Shown here: one piece after another, positions 16,863-26,090 of the stretch
How the letters are laid out: each line of letters begins with the position of its first letter
Position numbering within the stretch: position 1 is the stretch's first letter
Assembly (NCBI GenBank): GCA_965217565.1
Contig: CBDCIS010000001.1
Coordinates: forward strand, 1-64,000
DNA length: 64,000 nt
Direction of reading: 5' to 3'
From: CBDCIS01 sp965217565
GTDB lineage: Bacteria > Chloroflexota > Dehalococcoidia > Lucifugimonadales > CATOSD01
Notes under the pieces: generated by a model
The model's input: only the letters and a program-made list of their open reading frames with translations
The model's database searches: none
What the model was told of the DNA's origin: nothing
Program-made: the position numbers and the translations under genes

Positions 16863-17735
16863 TTGATACCCCACTTTACAATCATCAAGCAGTATGAGCG
16901 CGTAGCCCTCTTCTGGCTGGGCAAATTCTCCGGACTGAGGCCGCCGGGGTTGCAGCTGTTACTATGGCCCTTCAACACATACAGGAGAATAGACCTTCGC
17001 GAGGCCGTCATCGACATTCCCCGCCAGACCAACATCACGCGGGACAACGCTCCCATAGACATAGACTTCCTGGTTTACATGCGCGTGATGGAGGACAGCG
17101 CCGAGAAAGCGGTTATCGAGGTCGTTGACTACCGGGGCGCGGTCATTGGAATAGCCACCACCACGCTCAGAGCCGTCATCGGCGAGATTTCACTCGATGA
17201 GGTTCTGTCTCAGCGAGACCGCATTAACGAACTGTTGCGTCAGAAGCTGGACGAGGTGACCGAGCGCTGGGGCATCAAGGTAACCCAGGTAGAGATACGA
17301 GAGGTCGAGCCGGCGCGCGACATCCAGGACGCCATGAACCGACAGATGTCCGCGGAGCGCTTCCGACGCGCAGCAGTCACCGAGGCCGAGGGCACACGGC
17401 AGGCCGCCGTCACCGTCGCCGAAGGCGAGAAGCAGGCCGCAATCCTGCGCGCCGAGGGCGACCGACAGTCCGAGATCCTGTCCGCCGAGGGCGACCAGCA
17501 GGCCGCCATTCTACGCGCTGAGGGCTTCAGCACAGCCCTGGACCGTATTTACTCCGTAGCCCAGAACGTCGATGCCAACACGCTGAGCTTGCAGTACTTC
17601 GATACACTCAAGCAGCTCGGTTCCAGCCCCTCTACCAAGTTCATCTTCCCGATGGAGTTCACCAACCTGCTGAGCCCTTTCACCAGGATGGCAACGCGCT
17701 CCGGCGGAGACGACAGGGGATCGGAGAGCGCCTAA
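16863..17735 (+). CDS. SPFH/Band 7 (stomatin-like) protein
   Basis: 290 residues with the SPFH core (YERVALFWLGKFSGLRPPG, IDLREAVIDIP, LVYMRVMED) and a long alpha-helical tail containing repeats of the AEG..QAA form (about 175-220), typical of stomatin/slipin oligomers. The usual N-terminal hydrophobic anchor is short or absent: the protein begins directly with MIPHFTIIKQYERV. Start TTG 16863 follows AAGGAG. It is paired with the NfeD protease upstream, the classic NfeD/SPFH operon, and probably forms a membrane scaffold for it. Confidence 0.88.
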   Translation: MIPHFTIIKQYERVALFWLGKFSGLRPPGLQLLLWPFNTYRRIDLREAVIDIPRQTNITRDNAPIDIDFLVYMRVMEDSAEKAVIEVVDYRGAVIGIATTTLRAVIGEISLDEVLSQRDRINELLRQKLDEVTERWGIKVTQVEIREVEPARDIQDAMNRQMSAERFRRAAVTEAEGTRQAAVTVAEGEKQAAILRAEGDRQSEILSAEGDQQAAILRAEGFSTALDRIYSVAQNVDANTLSLQYFDTLKQLGSSPSTKFIFPMEFTNLLSPFTRMATRSGGDDRGSESA

Positions 17736-17812
17736 ACGCCGATTCTAGCGGCACCTAACCAAAACGGAAAACGAGGCGCGAAGCCCTGTGGAGGAATAGT
17801 ACCGCATCCGGC

Positions 17813-17838
17813 CTAGACGCCGTAACACAGGCGTCTAG
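17813..17838. terminator. Hairpin after the NfeD/SPFH operon
   Basis: Perfect 9-bp stem CTAGACGCC/GGCGTCTAG with an 8-nt loop, 78 bp after the SPFH stop. No T-run follows, so it is only terminator-like. The gap 17736-18043 also contains a TAACCAAAACG motif near both ends and the hairpin at 17931. Confidence 0.4.
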
Positions 17839-17930
17839 AGCAAGGTAGCGCCGCTCGTCATTCTGCCTGCAAAATGCGGGAACGCATTGACGCGCCTATC
17901 ACGAATTCATCGCACCGTCTGTGTGCTGGC

Positions 17931-17958
17931 GTAGGGGCGACCAACCGGTCGCCCCTAC
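17931..17958. repeat. Perfect 12-bp-stem hairpin, TAGGGGC family variant
   Basis: GTAGGGGCGACC, loop AACC, then the exact complement GGTCGCCCCTAC. It shares the outer TAGGGGCG arm with the 24-bp hairpins at 1.9-2.05 kb and 61.7/63.4 kb, but here the arms meet symmetrically. It lies between the convergent SPFH and uvrC genes and may act as a bidirectional terminator. Confidence 0.75.
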
Positions 17959-18043
17959 AGTGGAGTGCCGCCCTGATTCTGGCAACCCCATTTCTCCACC
18001 TAACCAAAACGAAAACCACCCATCCATGCCTGCGAACCGCCCG

Positions 18044-19915
18044 TCACAGGTAGCTCTTCACCCTGCGCGCCAGCTTTAGCGTCATGCCCGGCGCCGCCGC
18101 AACCTCCTCCAGCGTGGCCTCCCTGATGCCCTTCGCAGAGCCGAACTGCCGCATCAGCATACGCCGCCGTTTCGGTCCGATCCCCGGCACCAAGTCAATC
18201 GCCGACTGCACGCTCTTCTTGGAGCGTCGCTGTCTGTGGAACGTGATGGCGAACCTGTGCGCCTCGTCCCGTGCCCTCTGCACCAGGAACAGCCCTTGAG
18301 AGTTGCGAGGCAGCGCGATGGGCTCTTGCATCTGGGGGATGAAAAGCTCCTCGTTCTCCTTGGCTAGGCTCGCCAGCGGCACAAAGTCGATTCCAAGCTC
18401 CAGAAACACCTGCAAGGCTGCTCCCAGATGTCCCTTGCCGCCGTCTATGAGCGCGAGGTCAGGCGCGACGCCCCAGCTATCCGCTTTCGACGCATCGTCG
18501 CCCTCGTCCTGCGCACCGTTGGACGTCGGGGCTTCGCGCTCCTTCGCCAGTCGCTTGAAGCGCCGGCTCAGCATCTCTCGCATCATCGAATAGTCGTCAA
18601 CGCCCTCCACGGACTTTATCTTGAAGCGGCGGTAGTGCGCCGGCTTGGCCCGCCCGTCCTCGAACACCACCATGCTGCCCACCGCGTTCGTTCCCTGGAT
18701 GTTCGAGATGTCGTAGCACTCGATGCGTCTGGGCGGCGCGGGCAGGCTCAACGCCTCCTGAAGCTCGGCGAGGCCCGCGTCCAGGTTCGCGTTGTCCGAC
18801 GCGCGCTTGATCTCGAGCTGCTCCAATCCCTGGCTGGCGTTCTCCGCGACCATCTGCACCAGCTTGCGTTTCTGGCCCCGCTGAGGGGTCTGCACGCGCA
18901 CCGGTCCCTGCCGCTTGGCGCGCAGCCAATCCTCGATTGGCCCGGCGTCCTCCAGCGGATGCTGCACTAGGATGCGCGGCGGCACATACGGCGTGGCGTC
19001 GTAGAACTGTTCGACGAAGGCCGTCATTATCTTTCGCGGCTCGTCGTCCTCCGTTCCCGCCATAATGAAGTTGTCGCGGCCTATCAGCTTGCCCTGACGG
19101 ACGAAGAACACCTCAACCCAAGCCTCGCGCGCGCCTGGAGCCAACGCGATAACGTCCAGGTTTTCAGAGGTTAGGTGCAACACCTTCTGTCCCTCATTCA
19201 CCTTCTCGATAGCCCTCAACTGGTCGCGCAACGCCGCCGCCCGTTCGAACTCCAGGTTCTCCGCGGCCGCCTCCATTCTGCGTCCTATGGACTTGACCAC
19301 GCGGTTCGTCTTACCCTCCAGGAACAGCACCACCTGGTCGATGATCTCGGCGTACTGCTCCCGGTTGACCGCGCCAATGCACGGACCCACGCAGCGGTGA
19401 ATGTAGAAGTCGAGGCAGGGGCGAGAGTCCGTTCCGGTAATGGTCTTCGTGCACGAGCGGTAGGGGAACAGCTTCTTGAGGAGGCTCAGTGTCCTGCGAA
19501 CGCTGCTCGCGCTGGCGAAGGGGCCGAAGTAGCGCGAGCCGTCTTTGGGAATCTTCCGCGTGATGTAAACCTGCGGAAAGTCCTCAGAGACGTCTATCTT
19601 TATGAATGGATAGCTCTTGTCATCCTTCAACCGCGCGTTGTATGTGGGTTGGTGTTCCTTGATGAGGTTGCACTCGAGGATGAGCGCTTCCTGTTCTGAC
19701 TCGGTTACTATGAACTCGAAGTCGGCGACCTTGCCCATCATGTTGCGGATCTTGGGCACGAGATTGGGCGTACTGGAGAAGTACGAGCGAACGCGGCTGC
19801 GAAGGCTCGCCGCCTTGCCCACGTAGAGCACCACCCCGGAGTCGTCTCGCATGATATAGACTCCAGGCGAGGTGGGAACTGCCCTCAATCGCTCGCTGAA
19901 CTTGCGCCGCTGCAT
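18044..19915 (-). CDS. uvrC: UvrABC excinuclease subunit C
   Basis: Makes both incisions in nucleotide excision repair with UvrA and UvrB. From N-terminus: GIY-YIG nuclease (SPGVYIMRDD ... LYVGKA), a cysteine cluster (CTKTITGTDSRPCLDFYIHRCVGPC), the UvrB-binding UVR region (AAAENLEFERAAALRDQ), the RNase H-like endonuclease domain (ECYDISNIQGT) and two C-terminal helix-hairpin-helices (IDLVPGIGPKRRR). Start uncertain: ATG 19915 (MQRRKFSERLR) is chosen; TTG 19954 is in frame without a good RBS. It sits in a leftward row with a small membrane protein and the recombinase. Confidence 0.95.
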   Translation of the reverse strand: MQRRKFSERLRAVPTSPGVYIMRDDSGVVLYVGKAASLRSRVRSYFSSTPNLVPKIRNMMGKVADFEFIVTESEQEALILECNLIKEHQPTYNARLKDDKSYPFIKIDVSEDFPQVYITRKIPKDGSRYFGPFASASSVRRTLSLLKKLFPYRSCTKTITGTDSRPCLDFYIHRCVGPCIGAVNREQYAEIIDQVVLFLEGKTNRVVKSIGRRMEAAAENLEFERAAALRDQLRAIEKVNEGQKVLHLTSENLDVIALAPGAREAWVEVFFVRQGKLIGRDNFIMAGTEDDEPRKIMTAFVEQFYDATPYVPPRILVQHPLEDAGPIEDWLRAKRQGPVRVQTPQRGQKRKLVQMVAENASQGLEQLEIKRASDNANLDAGLAELQEALSLPAPPRRIECYDISNIQGTNAVGSMVVFEDGRAKPAHYRRFKIKSVEGVDDYSMMREMLSRRFKRLAKEREAPTSNGAQDEGDDASKADSWGVAPDLALIDGGKGHLGAALQVFLELGIDFVPLASLAKENEELFIPQMQEPIALPRNSQGLFLVQRARDEAHRFAITFHRQRRSKKSVQSAIDLVPGIGPKRRRMLMRQFGSAKGIREATLEEVAAAPGMTLKLARRVKSYL

Positions 19916-19978
19916 CTCTTCGATATGGTGTGTCAACTCTTGGTGATTTCTCAACTTATGCGGCAGATAGTGGAGTGG

Positions 19979-20323
19979 TTAGCCGCCCAGCGCGAATGTC
20001 AGCGCGACGAGCACCGCGACGATGAAGGTCGAGATGACGCCGATCTGCCGAAGCTCCCTGCCCAGGTAGCGATACACCATTGGAGTGAAATCGACCGCGG
20101 CCCGCGACCTCGACACCCTCGCCTGCCGCGGAGTGGACGGAAAGGGGGCCGGCTGACGCTCGCTCGCCATCGTCGATTCGCCCGTTGGCTCCACCACGGC
20201 GGTGGGGGCCTGGGGCGCGCTCGGTCCCGCGTCGAATATCTGTGCGCTCCCTCCTCTGCCCTTCCGCTTCTTCTGGCTAAGCTTAGCCTGCCGCGAAGCC
20301 GTCCTGTGTCCCTTGTTCGGCAT
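19979..20323 (-). CDS. Small C-tail-anchored basic protein
   Basis: 114 residues. The N-terminus is strongly basic (MPNKGHRTASRQAKLSQKKRKGRG), the middle is Pro/Ala/Ser-rich and probably disordered, and the C-terminus has one membrane helix (IGVISTFIVAVLVALTFAL). ATG 20323 has a near-perfect AGGAGG site, so it is very likely expressed. It lies between the recombinase and uvrC genes on the same strand. No function is recognised; the basic N-terminus could contact nucleic acid or ribosomes at the membrane. Confidence 0.65.
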   Translation of the reverse strand: MPNKGHRTASRQAKLSQKKRKGRGGSAQIFDAGPSAPQAPTAVVEPTGESTMASERQPAPFPSTPRQARVSRSRAAVDFTPMVYRYLGRELRQIGVISTFIVAVLVALTFALGG

Positions 20324-20443
20324 TAGATTCCTCCTAAAGCATCAGTACGGGAAGCGCTCGACGCCTTTCCCCCGCAGGGGAAGCTTCCCAGGTTTCCTGC
20401 CCCCTTTGGGGGAAGGTTAAGAAGGGAGCGCAACCGCCCAAGA

Positions 20444-21352
20444 CTACCTAGCCCTCGGGTGCGCCTTGTCGTACTCCTCCCTGACGTGCTCGCTGGTGAG
20501 GTGCGTGTACACCTGTGTGGTGGAGATGCTTGCGTGCCCCAGGAGCTCCTGCACGTGCCTCAGCGGAGCGCCGCCCTGCAGCAGGTGAGTGGCGAAGCTG
20601 TGACGCAGCGTGTGAGGGGTCAACTTACTCTCGATTCCGGCGCGCTTCGCGTGCCCCTTGAGGATGAGCCAGAAGCCCTGCCGTGTCAACCGCTCACCCC
20701 GCCGGTTCAGGAACGTCGCCTTGCCGGAGCGCCTCGTCGCAATCTCCGGGCGAGCCTCCTCGATGTACTCGGTCAGAGCGTCGGCGGCTCTCTGGTGGAT
20801 CGGGATGATTCTCTCCTTCGACCCTTTGCCAAAGCATCGCACCGAGTTCTGCTCCAGATTGACGTCGTCCGTATCCAGCGAGACCAGCTCGCTCACACGC
20901 ATTCCGCTAGCGTAAATCAGTTCCAGCATCGAGTGGTCCCGCTTGGATTCCGGAGTATCGCCGCTCGATGCGGTGTCCAGCAGCCTGTCCACCTCTTCGA
21001 CGGCCAGCGTCTCGGGGAGCGACCTGCCCACGCGCGGCGAGCTAAGGTTCTCCGTTGGGTCTTTCGCTATCGCACCCTCGTCCATCAGAAAGCTGAACAG
21101 GGACCTGGCGGACGCGACCTTGCGCGCCCGCGTCGTGTCCGAGTACTCCAACTCGTGCAGCCGGACGACGTACTCGGAGACCGCCCTTTCGTCAACACGC
21201 TCCCAGCCAAAGCCGCTCTTACCCCTGAAGTGGGTGTTCTCCAGGAAGTCCACAAGCTGGTACAGGTCGTTTTTGTACGCCGCCTGCGTGTTGGGAGAGA
21301 CCCCGCGCTCCACCGTCATGAAGTTCAGAAAGCCGTCAACTCTGTCTCTCAT
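20444..21352 (-). CDS. xerD: Tyrosine recombinase XerC/XerD type
   Basis: 302 residues, normal Xer length. The N-terminal SAM-like core-binding domain (1-110) contains SPNTQAAYKNDL. The catalytic domain has the full set R152 (ASGMRVSEL), K176 (CFGKGSKE), H247 and R250 (PHTLRHSFATH), H273 (LLGHAS) and Y282 (VYTHL). It probably resolves chromosome dimers. Start ATG 21352 follows AAAGGGA; the frame extends to 21439 but without homology-like sequence. I cannot distinguish XerC from XerD from this alone; the symbol is a best guess. Divergent from lgt. Confidence 0.88.
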   Translation of the reverse strand: MRDRVDGFLNFMTVERGVSPNTQAAYKNDLYQLVDFLENTHFRGKSGFGWERVDERAVSEYVVRLHELEYSDTTRARKVASARSLFSFLMDEGAIAKDPTENLSSPRVGRSLPETLAVEEVDRLLDTASSGDTPESKRDHSMLELIYASGMRVSELVSLDTDDVNLEQNSVRCFGKGSKERIIPIHQRAADALTEYIEEARPEIATRRSGKATFLNRRGERLTRQGFWLILKGHAKRAGIESKLTPHTLRHSFATHLLQGGAPLRHVQELLGHASISTTQVYTHLTSEHVREEYDKAHPRAR

Positions 21353-21495
21353 GCGTCCCTTTCCACTGGGCTGAAGACCGCTCAATGCCCATTTTAGCAC
21401 AACAGGGCAGGGCGCGTCGGGCGATTCCTGGCTTGACACTACACCGCTTCACACTTAGATTTAGAGGGCAAACGATTCTGACGGGTGGAGACTGC

Positions 21496-22353
21496 ATGGT
21501 CGAAATCGAAATAGGCCCCAATCTGGTCACACTCGGTACCTTCATCCTGAGTTGGCACGGGTTCTTCAGTTTTGTCGCGGTTGGCGCGGCCGTCTTTCTC
21601 GTGGGCCGCTGGGCCCCGATGAAAGGCATCGACCCCGATGACATCTACTCCATTGCCATCTGGGCCATCATCGGCGGCATTATAGGCGCGCGCGTCGTTC
21701 ACGTCGTCGACAATTGGAGCTTCTATCAGGACAACCTTGGTCAGGTAATCGCCATATGGAACGGTGGCATCGGACTATGGGGCGGAATACTGGGCGGCTT
21801 CGCAAGCGGCGCGGCCTACGCTCTGCTCACCAAGCACCCGGTGGGAATCATTGCCGACCTCACCGCGCCAGCGCTGCTGCTCGCGCAGACCATCGGCAGG
21901 CTGGGCGACATCGTCAACGGCGAGCATTGCGCCAAGGCCACCGACTTCTTGCTGGGCTTTATCTGGACCAACCCCGCCAGTGACGCCAGGATATGCGCCA
22001 ACGGAGTGGACGCTTCCGTGCACCCGGTCATCGCCTACGAGATGCTTTGGAACATGGCGGTTCTGCTCCTCATCTGGAAGCTCAGGGGAAGGCTCAGACC
22101 AGACGGAATGTTGTTCGCCCTGTACCTCGCGCTCTACTCCGTCGGCAGATTTCTGATAACGTTCGCCAGGGAGGACAAGGTCTGGGCGTTGGGAATGCAG
22201 GAAGCGCAGTACATCGCCCTCCTGGCGCTGGCCGTAACCATTCCGCTTCTCGCCGTGAAGGCGAGGTTCACCTCAAGAGACGAAGCCTTCGACGAGCCCG
22301 GTCCAACCTTCCAGCGAGGCACGAGGGCCGAGCGCCGGCGAAGGCGTCGGTAA
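21496..22353 (+). CDS. lgt: Prolipoprotein diacylglyceryl transferase
   Basis: Transfers diacylglycerol from phosphatidylglycerol to the lipobox Cys of prolipoproteins in the cytoplasmic membrane. 285 residues with about seven membrane helices. The Lgt signature appears as QTIGRLGDIVNGEHCAKATD, and a C-terminal Arg motif as LYSVGRFLITFAREDK. The position of the E. coli His-Gly-Gly (H103) reads GIGLWGGILGG, Trp replacing His, as I recall for actinobacterial-type Lgt. The C-terminus is a basic tail (RAERRRRRR). ATG 21496 follows GGTGGAG. Confidence 0.93.
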   Translation: MVEIEIGPNLVTLGTFILSWHGFFSFVAVGAAVFLVGRWAPMKGIDPDDIYSIAIWAIIGGIIGARVVHVVDNWSFYQDNLGQVIAIWNGGIGLWGGILGGFASGAAYALLTKHPVGIIADLTAPALLLAQTIGRLGDIVNGEHCAKATDFLLGFIWTNPASDARICANGVDASVHPVIAYEMLWNMAVLLLIWKLRGRLRPDGMLFALYLALYSVGRFLITFAREDKVWALGMQEAQYIALLALAVTIPLLAVKARFTSRDEAFDEPGPTFQRGTRAERRRRRR

Positions 22354-22361
22354 TTCAGTCC

Positions 22362-22397
22362 CTTCCCCCTCGACGGTGGAAAGTCGGGAGGGGGAAG
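22362..22397. terminator. Bidirectional terminator-like hairpin between lgt and recJ
   Basis: A 10-bp stem CTTCCCCCTC/GAGGGGGAAG with a 16-nt loop, between the converging ends of lgt and recJ. There is no T-tract. Similar CTTCCCC...GGGGGAAG hairpins occur near 20.37-20.41 kb and at 51.49 kb. Confidence 0.45.
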
Positions 22398-22404
22398 ACA
22401 GTCC

Positions 22405-24093
22405 CTACGCCGACGGCTTCAGGTCGATCACGTGGAGCTGTATCTTGGGCCGATAGCCCCAGGTGTCCAGCGTAACGTTATAGACCAGGTCGATCCGGCC
22501 CCGCGTCGCATCCAGCATATCGCCCTGACGGAAGGCGATGGCGTCCAACGTCGTGCCGTTGTGGGCCACGCGCATCTTGAGGTGCCGTCCTCCGCCGCCC
22601 ACTTGCCGCGCATCGACCGCGCGGGCGTTTCGTGTGAGAAACACCGGCGCGTGATTGCCGGCGCCAAAGGGCGCGAGCGACTGTATGAACCCAAAGTTGT
22701 CCCCCAACAACGCGCTCAACTCCGCCTCGCAATCCACCTCGATAGCCGGAGCCAGCGACAGGTCGCCGAGCTGCCTCTCCGCGCGCTCCTTCAGTCTGCC
22801 GACAAGAAGGGGTAGGGAAGTGGTCGGGACGGCGAATCCCGCCGCTTGGGGATGGCCTCCGAAGCGAGTCAAGAGCTGCTGGCTGTCCGCCAGCGCCGCC
22901 ACGATGTCAAACTCGGCTATGCTTCGCGCGCTTGCTCTGCTGACCTCTTCGCCGAGACCCACCGCCACAACCGGGCGGTAGTGCGTGTCGGACAGCCTGC
23001 CGGCTATCAACCCCAGGATTCCGGGAATCCAGTCTCTGCCGCTCACGATGATGATTGGCGGCGCGCCTCCGGCCGTGATCTCCGCTTCGACCTGCTTCCG
23101 CGCCTCTCTCACGGCCGTCTCGGTGACCCGCTGTCGCTCGGAGTTCTTCCTGTCGAGTTGCTGAGCCATGGGTTCCGCAGTCGCCATGCTCGTGGCCGTC
23201 AGCAGTTCGAGGCTGACGCCTGCGTGGCCGAGACGGCCCGCGGAGTTGAGCCTCGGAATCAGCCCAAACGAAAGCGATTCGGTGTCGAGGGAGCCGAGCT
23301 TCTGGCCCGATACCGCGGCGAGAGCGCAGATCCCGGGAGACTCCGATGTGTTCAACCGCTCCAAGCCCTCCTTCACCATGTAGCGGTTCTCCCCGGTTAG
23401 CGGCCCCACGTCGGCCACAGTTCCCAGGGCGACAAGCTCCAGCAGGTGCCCCGGCCACTCTCGTCCAAGCTCGGCGTAGAGCGCCTCGACCAGCTTGAAC
23501 GACATGCCCACGCCGGTCAGTTCGCCGTAGGGATAGCGCGAATCGGCCCGCTTCGGATTGATTACCGCGCAGGCGTTGGGCAGTTCGGTCAACACCGTGT
23601 GGTGGTCGGTGATGATCGTGTCTATGCCCAGCGAGGCTGCGACCTCGATCTCGCTGATCGAGGTCGCGCCGCAGTCCACGGTTAGCATCAGCGAAACCGA
23701 TTTGTCGGAGAGCCGGCGGATGGCCACGTCGTTGAGACCGTGGCCCTCGTCAACACGGTCGGGGATGTAGGTGACGACGTGCGCGCCCAGGTCCCTTAAG
23801 GCGCGGGCGAGCAGCGCCGTGCCTGTGATGCCGTCCGTGTCGAAGTCGCCAAAGACCCCTATGGTCTCGCTCGACCGCAGCGCCGACTGAAGCCGCGCAA
23901 CGCCCCTCTCCATGTCGGGTAGCAGCATCGGGTCGTTCAGCAGGCTGGCGTCGGCTCTCAGAAACGCTCCCATCTCTGAACGATTCCTGATGCCCCGGTT
24001 GTAGAGAAGGTGGGCTTGGAAGACGGGCAGACCAATGGAATCTGAGAAACCCGCCGGTGGAGCTGCCAGTACACGCCATTCCTTGCCAACCAT
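22405..24093 (-). CDS. recJ: Single-stranded-DNA-specific exonuclease RecJ
   Basis: 5'-3' ssDNA exonuclease for recombination and repair. 562 residues with DHH-family metal motifs: FGDFDTDGITG, VDCGATS, and TDHHTV, followed by the DHHA1 domain with GGHPQAAGFAV. The C-terminal OB-fold region ends IQLHVIDLKPSA. ATG 24093 lies one base after the fabF stop codon, so translation is probably coupled to fabF, an unusual pairing. Length and motifs are normal for RecJ. Confidence 0.93.
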   Translation of the reverse strand: MVGKEWRVLAAPPAGFSDSIGLPVFQAHLLYNRGIRNRSEMGAFLRADASLLNDPMLLPDMERGVARLQSALRSSETIGVFGDFDTDGITGTALLARALRDLGAHVVTYIPDRVDEGHGLNDVAIRRLSDKSVSLMLTVDCGATSISEIEVAASLGIDTIITDHHTVLTELPNACAVINPKRADSRYPYGELTGVGMSFKLVEALYAELGREWPGHLLELVALGTVADVGPLTGENRYMVKEGLERLNTSESPGICALAAVSGQKLGSLDTESLSFGLIPRLNSAGRLGHAGVSLELLTATSMATAEPMAQQLDRKNSERQRVTETAVREARKQVEAEITAGGAPPIIIVSGRDWIPGILGLIAGRLSDTHYRPVVAVGLGEEVSRASARSIAEFDIVAALADSQQLLTRFGGHPQAAGFAVPTTSLPLLVGRLKERAERQLGDLSLAPAIEVDCEAELSALLGDNFGFIQSLAPFGAGNHAPVFLTRNARAVDARQVGGGGRHLKMRVAHNGTTLDAIAFRQGDMLDATRGRIDLVYNVTLDTWGYRPKIQLHVIDLKPSA

Positions 24094-24094
24094 G

Positions 24095-25333
24095 CTACTC
24101 TAACACCTGGAATATCAGCGAAGAGTTGTGCCCGCCGAACCCGAACGAGTTGCTCATGGCAGTCCTGATCCTGCCGCGACGGGGAATGTGAGGCGTGTAG
24201 TCGAGGTCGCAATCCATGTCTGGATTCTCCAGGTTAATCGTCGGCGGAACGGTCCACTTCACAATCGACATAACGCAGATCGCGGCCTCCAACGCGCCGC
24301 TCGCGCCCAGAAGATGCCCTGTCATGGACTTGGTGGAGCTGATAGGAATCCTGTAGGCTTCCTCTCCGAATACGGACTTGGTAGCCATCGTCTCGAACTT
24401 GTCGTTGAGCGGTGTTGAGGTTCCGTGCGCGTTGATGTAATCGACCTCACGGGGTTCGAGCTGCGCGCCCTTCAGCGCCAGCCTCATGGCCCGTGCTCCG
24501 CCTTCTCCCTCGGGAGCGGGCTGCGTGATGTGATAGGCGTCCGCGGTCGCGCCGTAGCCCACGAGTTCGGCCAGCGGCGTCGCGTTCCGCTCGATGGCGC
24601 TGTCCATGCTCTCGAGCGCGAGCACGGCGGCGCCCTCCCCAATGACGAAGCCGTCTCGATGCGCGTCGAAGGGACGGGAGGCCTTCCGCGGCTCATCGTT
24701 CTGCGTCGAAAGGGCTCGACAGGCATTGAATCCGGCTACGCCGATGGGGCAGATGCTGGCCTCCGCTCCCCCGGCCAGAACCGCGTCAACCTCGCCGCGG
24801 CGTATCGCCTCGTAGGCCAGGCCAATCGTGTCTCCGCCGCTCGAACAGGCGGAGACGGCGGTGTAGTTGGGTCCCTTCGCTCCGAGCAGCATCGACACCT
24901 GTCCGGACGCCATATCCGGCAGCATCATCGGCACAAGGAAGGGGTTGACGCGCGTCGGCCCGCGCGACTGGAGCACGCCAAGCTGCTCCGACAGCGTGAT
25001 GATGCCGCCGATTCCGCTGGTTATCATCACGGACACGCGCTCGCTGTTGTCGGGCGCGATGCTGATGCCCGAGTCCTCGACCGCCTCCAACGCCGCGCCC
25101 ACCGCAAGCTGCACGAAGCGGTCCATCCGGCGGGCCTCCTTGCGGCCGATGAGCGTCGTTACGTCGTAATCCTTCACCTCGGCCGCTATCGTCGTATCGA
25201 ACCCGTCCGTATCGAACGAAGTGATGTGAGAAATCCCTGACTCGCCCGCCACCAGGTTCTTCCAGGAACTCCCCGTGTCCAGTCCCACCGGCGTGACCAT
25301 ACCAACCCCGGTAACCACAACTCTGTTATTCAT
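24095..25333 (-). CDS. fabF: 3-oxoacyl-[ACP] synthase II
   Basis: Elongating beta-ketoacyl-ACP synthase of fatty acid synthesis. 412 residues with the catalytic triad Cys163 (VSACSSGGDT), His303 (NAHGTSTPLND) and His340 (SMTGHLLGASG). The N-terminus MNNRVVVTGVGMVTPVG is typical of FabF; this ATG (25333) follows GGAGATG, while the frame is open further to 25357. It is immediately followed by recJ. No other fab genes are nearby, so it is separated from the main fatty-acid cluster. Confidence 0.93.
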   Translation of the reverse strand: MNNRVVVTGVGMVTPVGLDTGSSWKNLVAGESGISHITSFDTDGFDTTIAAEVKDYDVTTLIGRKEARRMDRFVQLAVGAALEAVEDSGISIAPDNSERVSVMITSGIGGIITLSEQLGVLQSRGPTRVNPFLVPMMLPDMASGQVSMLLGAKGPNYTAVSACSSGGDTIGLAYEAIRRGEVDAVLAGGAEASICPIGVAGFNACRALSTQNDEPRKASRPFDAHRDGFVIGEGAAVLALESMDSAIERNATPLAELVGYGATADAYHITQPAPEGEGGARAMRLALKGAQLEPREVDYINAHGTSTPLNDKFETMATKSVFGEEAYRIPISSTKSMTGHLLGASGALEAAICVMSIVKWTVPPTINLENPDMDCDLDYTPHIPRRGRIRTAMSNSFGFGGHNSSLIFQVLE

Positions 25334-25432
25334 TAGCAGGCATCTCCAAAACCGCAAATCTCAAGGCTGCCACTGGTAGAAGCTACCAAGCTGCCCCGAT
25401 TATAGCAGGGGGCCGCGGCTTACGATACAGAA

Positions 25433-25960
25433 CTATCGACCAGGTGTCTCTTCGACATTCGCATCCATGCCCGCTGAACCGTCGAGGGTGGCCTCCAGCA
25501 CGTAGGCGTTCACGAGACCTTCTTTCAGTTCGCGCTCACTCACCGGGTGCTGGACGTTCTGCGTCTGCTCCGCGCCCATCGCGTGCACGTTGGCCTCGTA
25601 GAACCTGGCGCGGGGTTCCACGGCCAGGTTCACCATCACGCCGCAACCCTCACCCCACTGAAGCAGCCACGAGCACTCGTAGAACACGCCCTCTTCGTCG
25701 AATCCTGCCGGACGAATGGAAGCGCCTCGCGTAGTATCGAGTTCCGCTTTCTCTTCCAGCAACTCGCTGTTCATGCGCTCCAGCAGAGAGCAAACTATCG
25801 TGTCGAGCGACTCCGCTTCCACCCACAACTCGGCCACCGCCAGCGCGTCCGACGGAGCCGTTGGCAGCCGCTCACCGACCCGCTGCACGAAACCCACTGC
25901 CTCCTCGTGGCACTCTACCAGCCGCCTGGCCCGGTCGATCCACGAAAGCTCGTCGTTCAA
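25433..25960 (-). CDS. Conserved hypothetical protein
   Basis: 175 residues, acidic and without membrane segments. The N-terminal half is helical (RARRLVECHEEAVGFVQRVG, LWVEAESLDTIVCSLLERMN) and the C-terminal half has beta-like segments (EGVFYECSWLLQWGEGCGVMV, ARFYEANVHAM). I do not recognise a family. Start TTG 25960 is supported by GGGAGGAGG upstream. It lies upstream of fabF on the same strand, about 100 bp away, and diverges from mtaB. Confidence 0.55.
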   Translation of the reverse strand: MNDELSWIDRARRLVECHEEAVGFVQRVGERLPTAPSDALAVAELWVEAESLDTIVCSLLERMNSELLEEKAELDTTRGASIRPAGFDEEGVFYECSWLLQWGEGCGVMVNLAVEPRARFYEANVHAMGAEQTQNVQHPVSERELKEGLVNAYVLEATLDGSAGMDANVEETPGR

Positions 25961-26024
25961 ATCCTGCCTCCTCCCGCAAGTCCCTGACCACTGACAAACC
26001 GACTAACTGAAGTACTCCCCGACG

Positions 26025-26054
26025 TTGACGCGCGTCGGCATGCCTTCCTATAAT
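26025..26054 (+). promoter_or_regulatory. Sigma-70-type promoter for mtaB
   Basis: TTGACG (26025-26030), an 18-bp spacer and TATAAT (26049-26054). Transcription would begin near 26061, giving a leader of about 30 nt before ATG 26091. This rules out the more upstream in-frame start at 26025, which is the -35 box itself. Confidence 0.7.
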
Positions 26055-26090
26055 ACCACAACACCCCATCAAGCAAGTTCAGTTCTGTGG

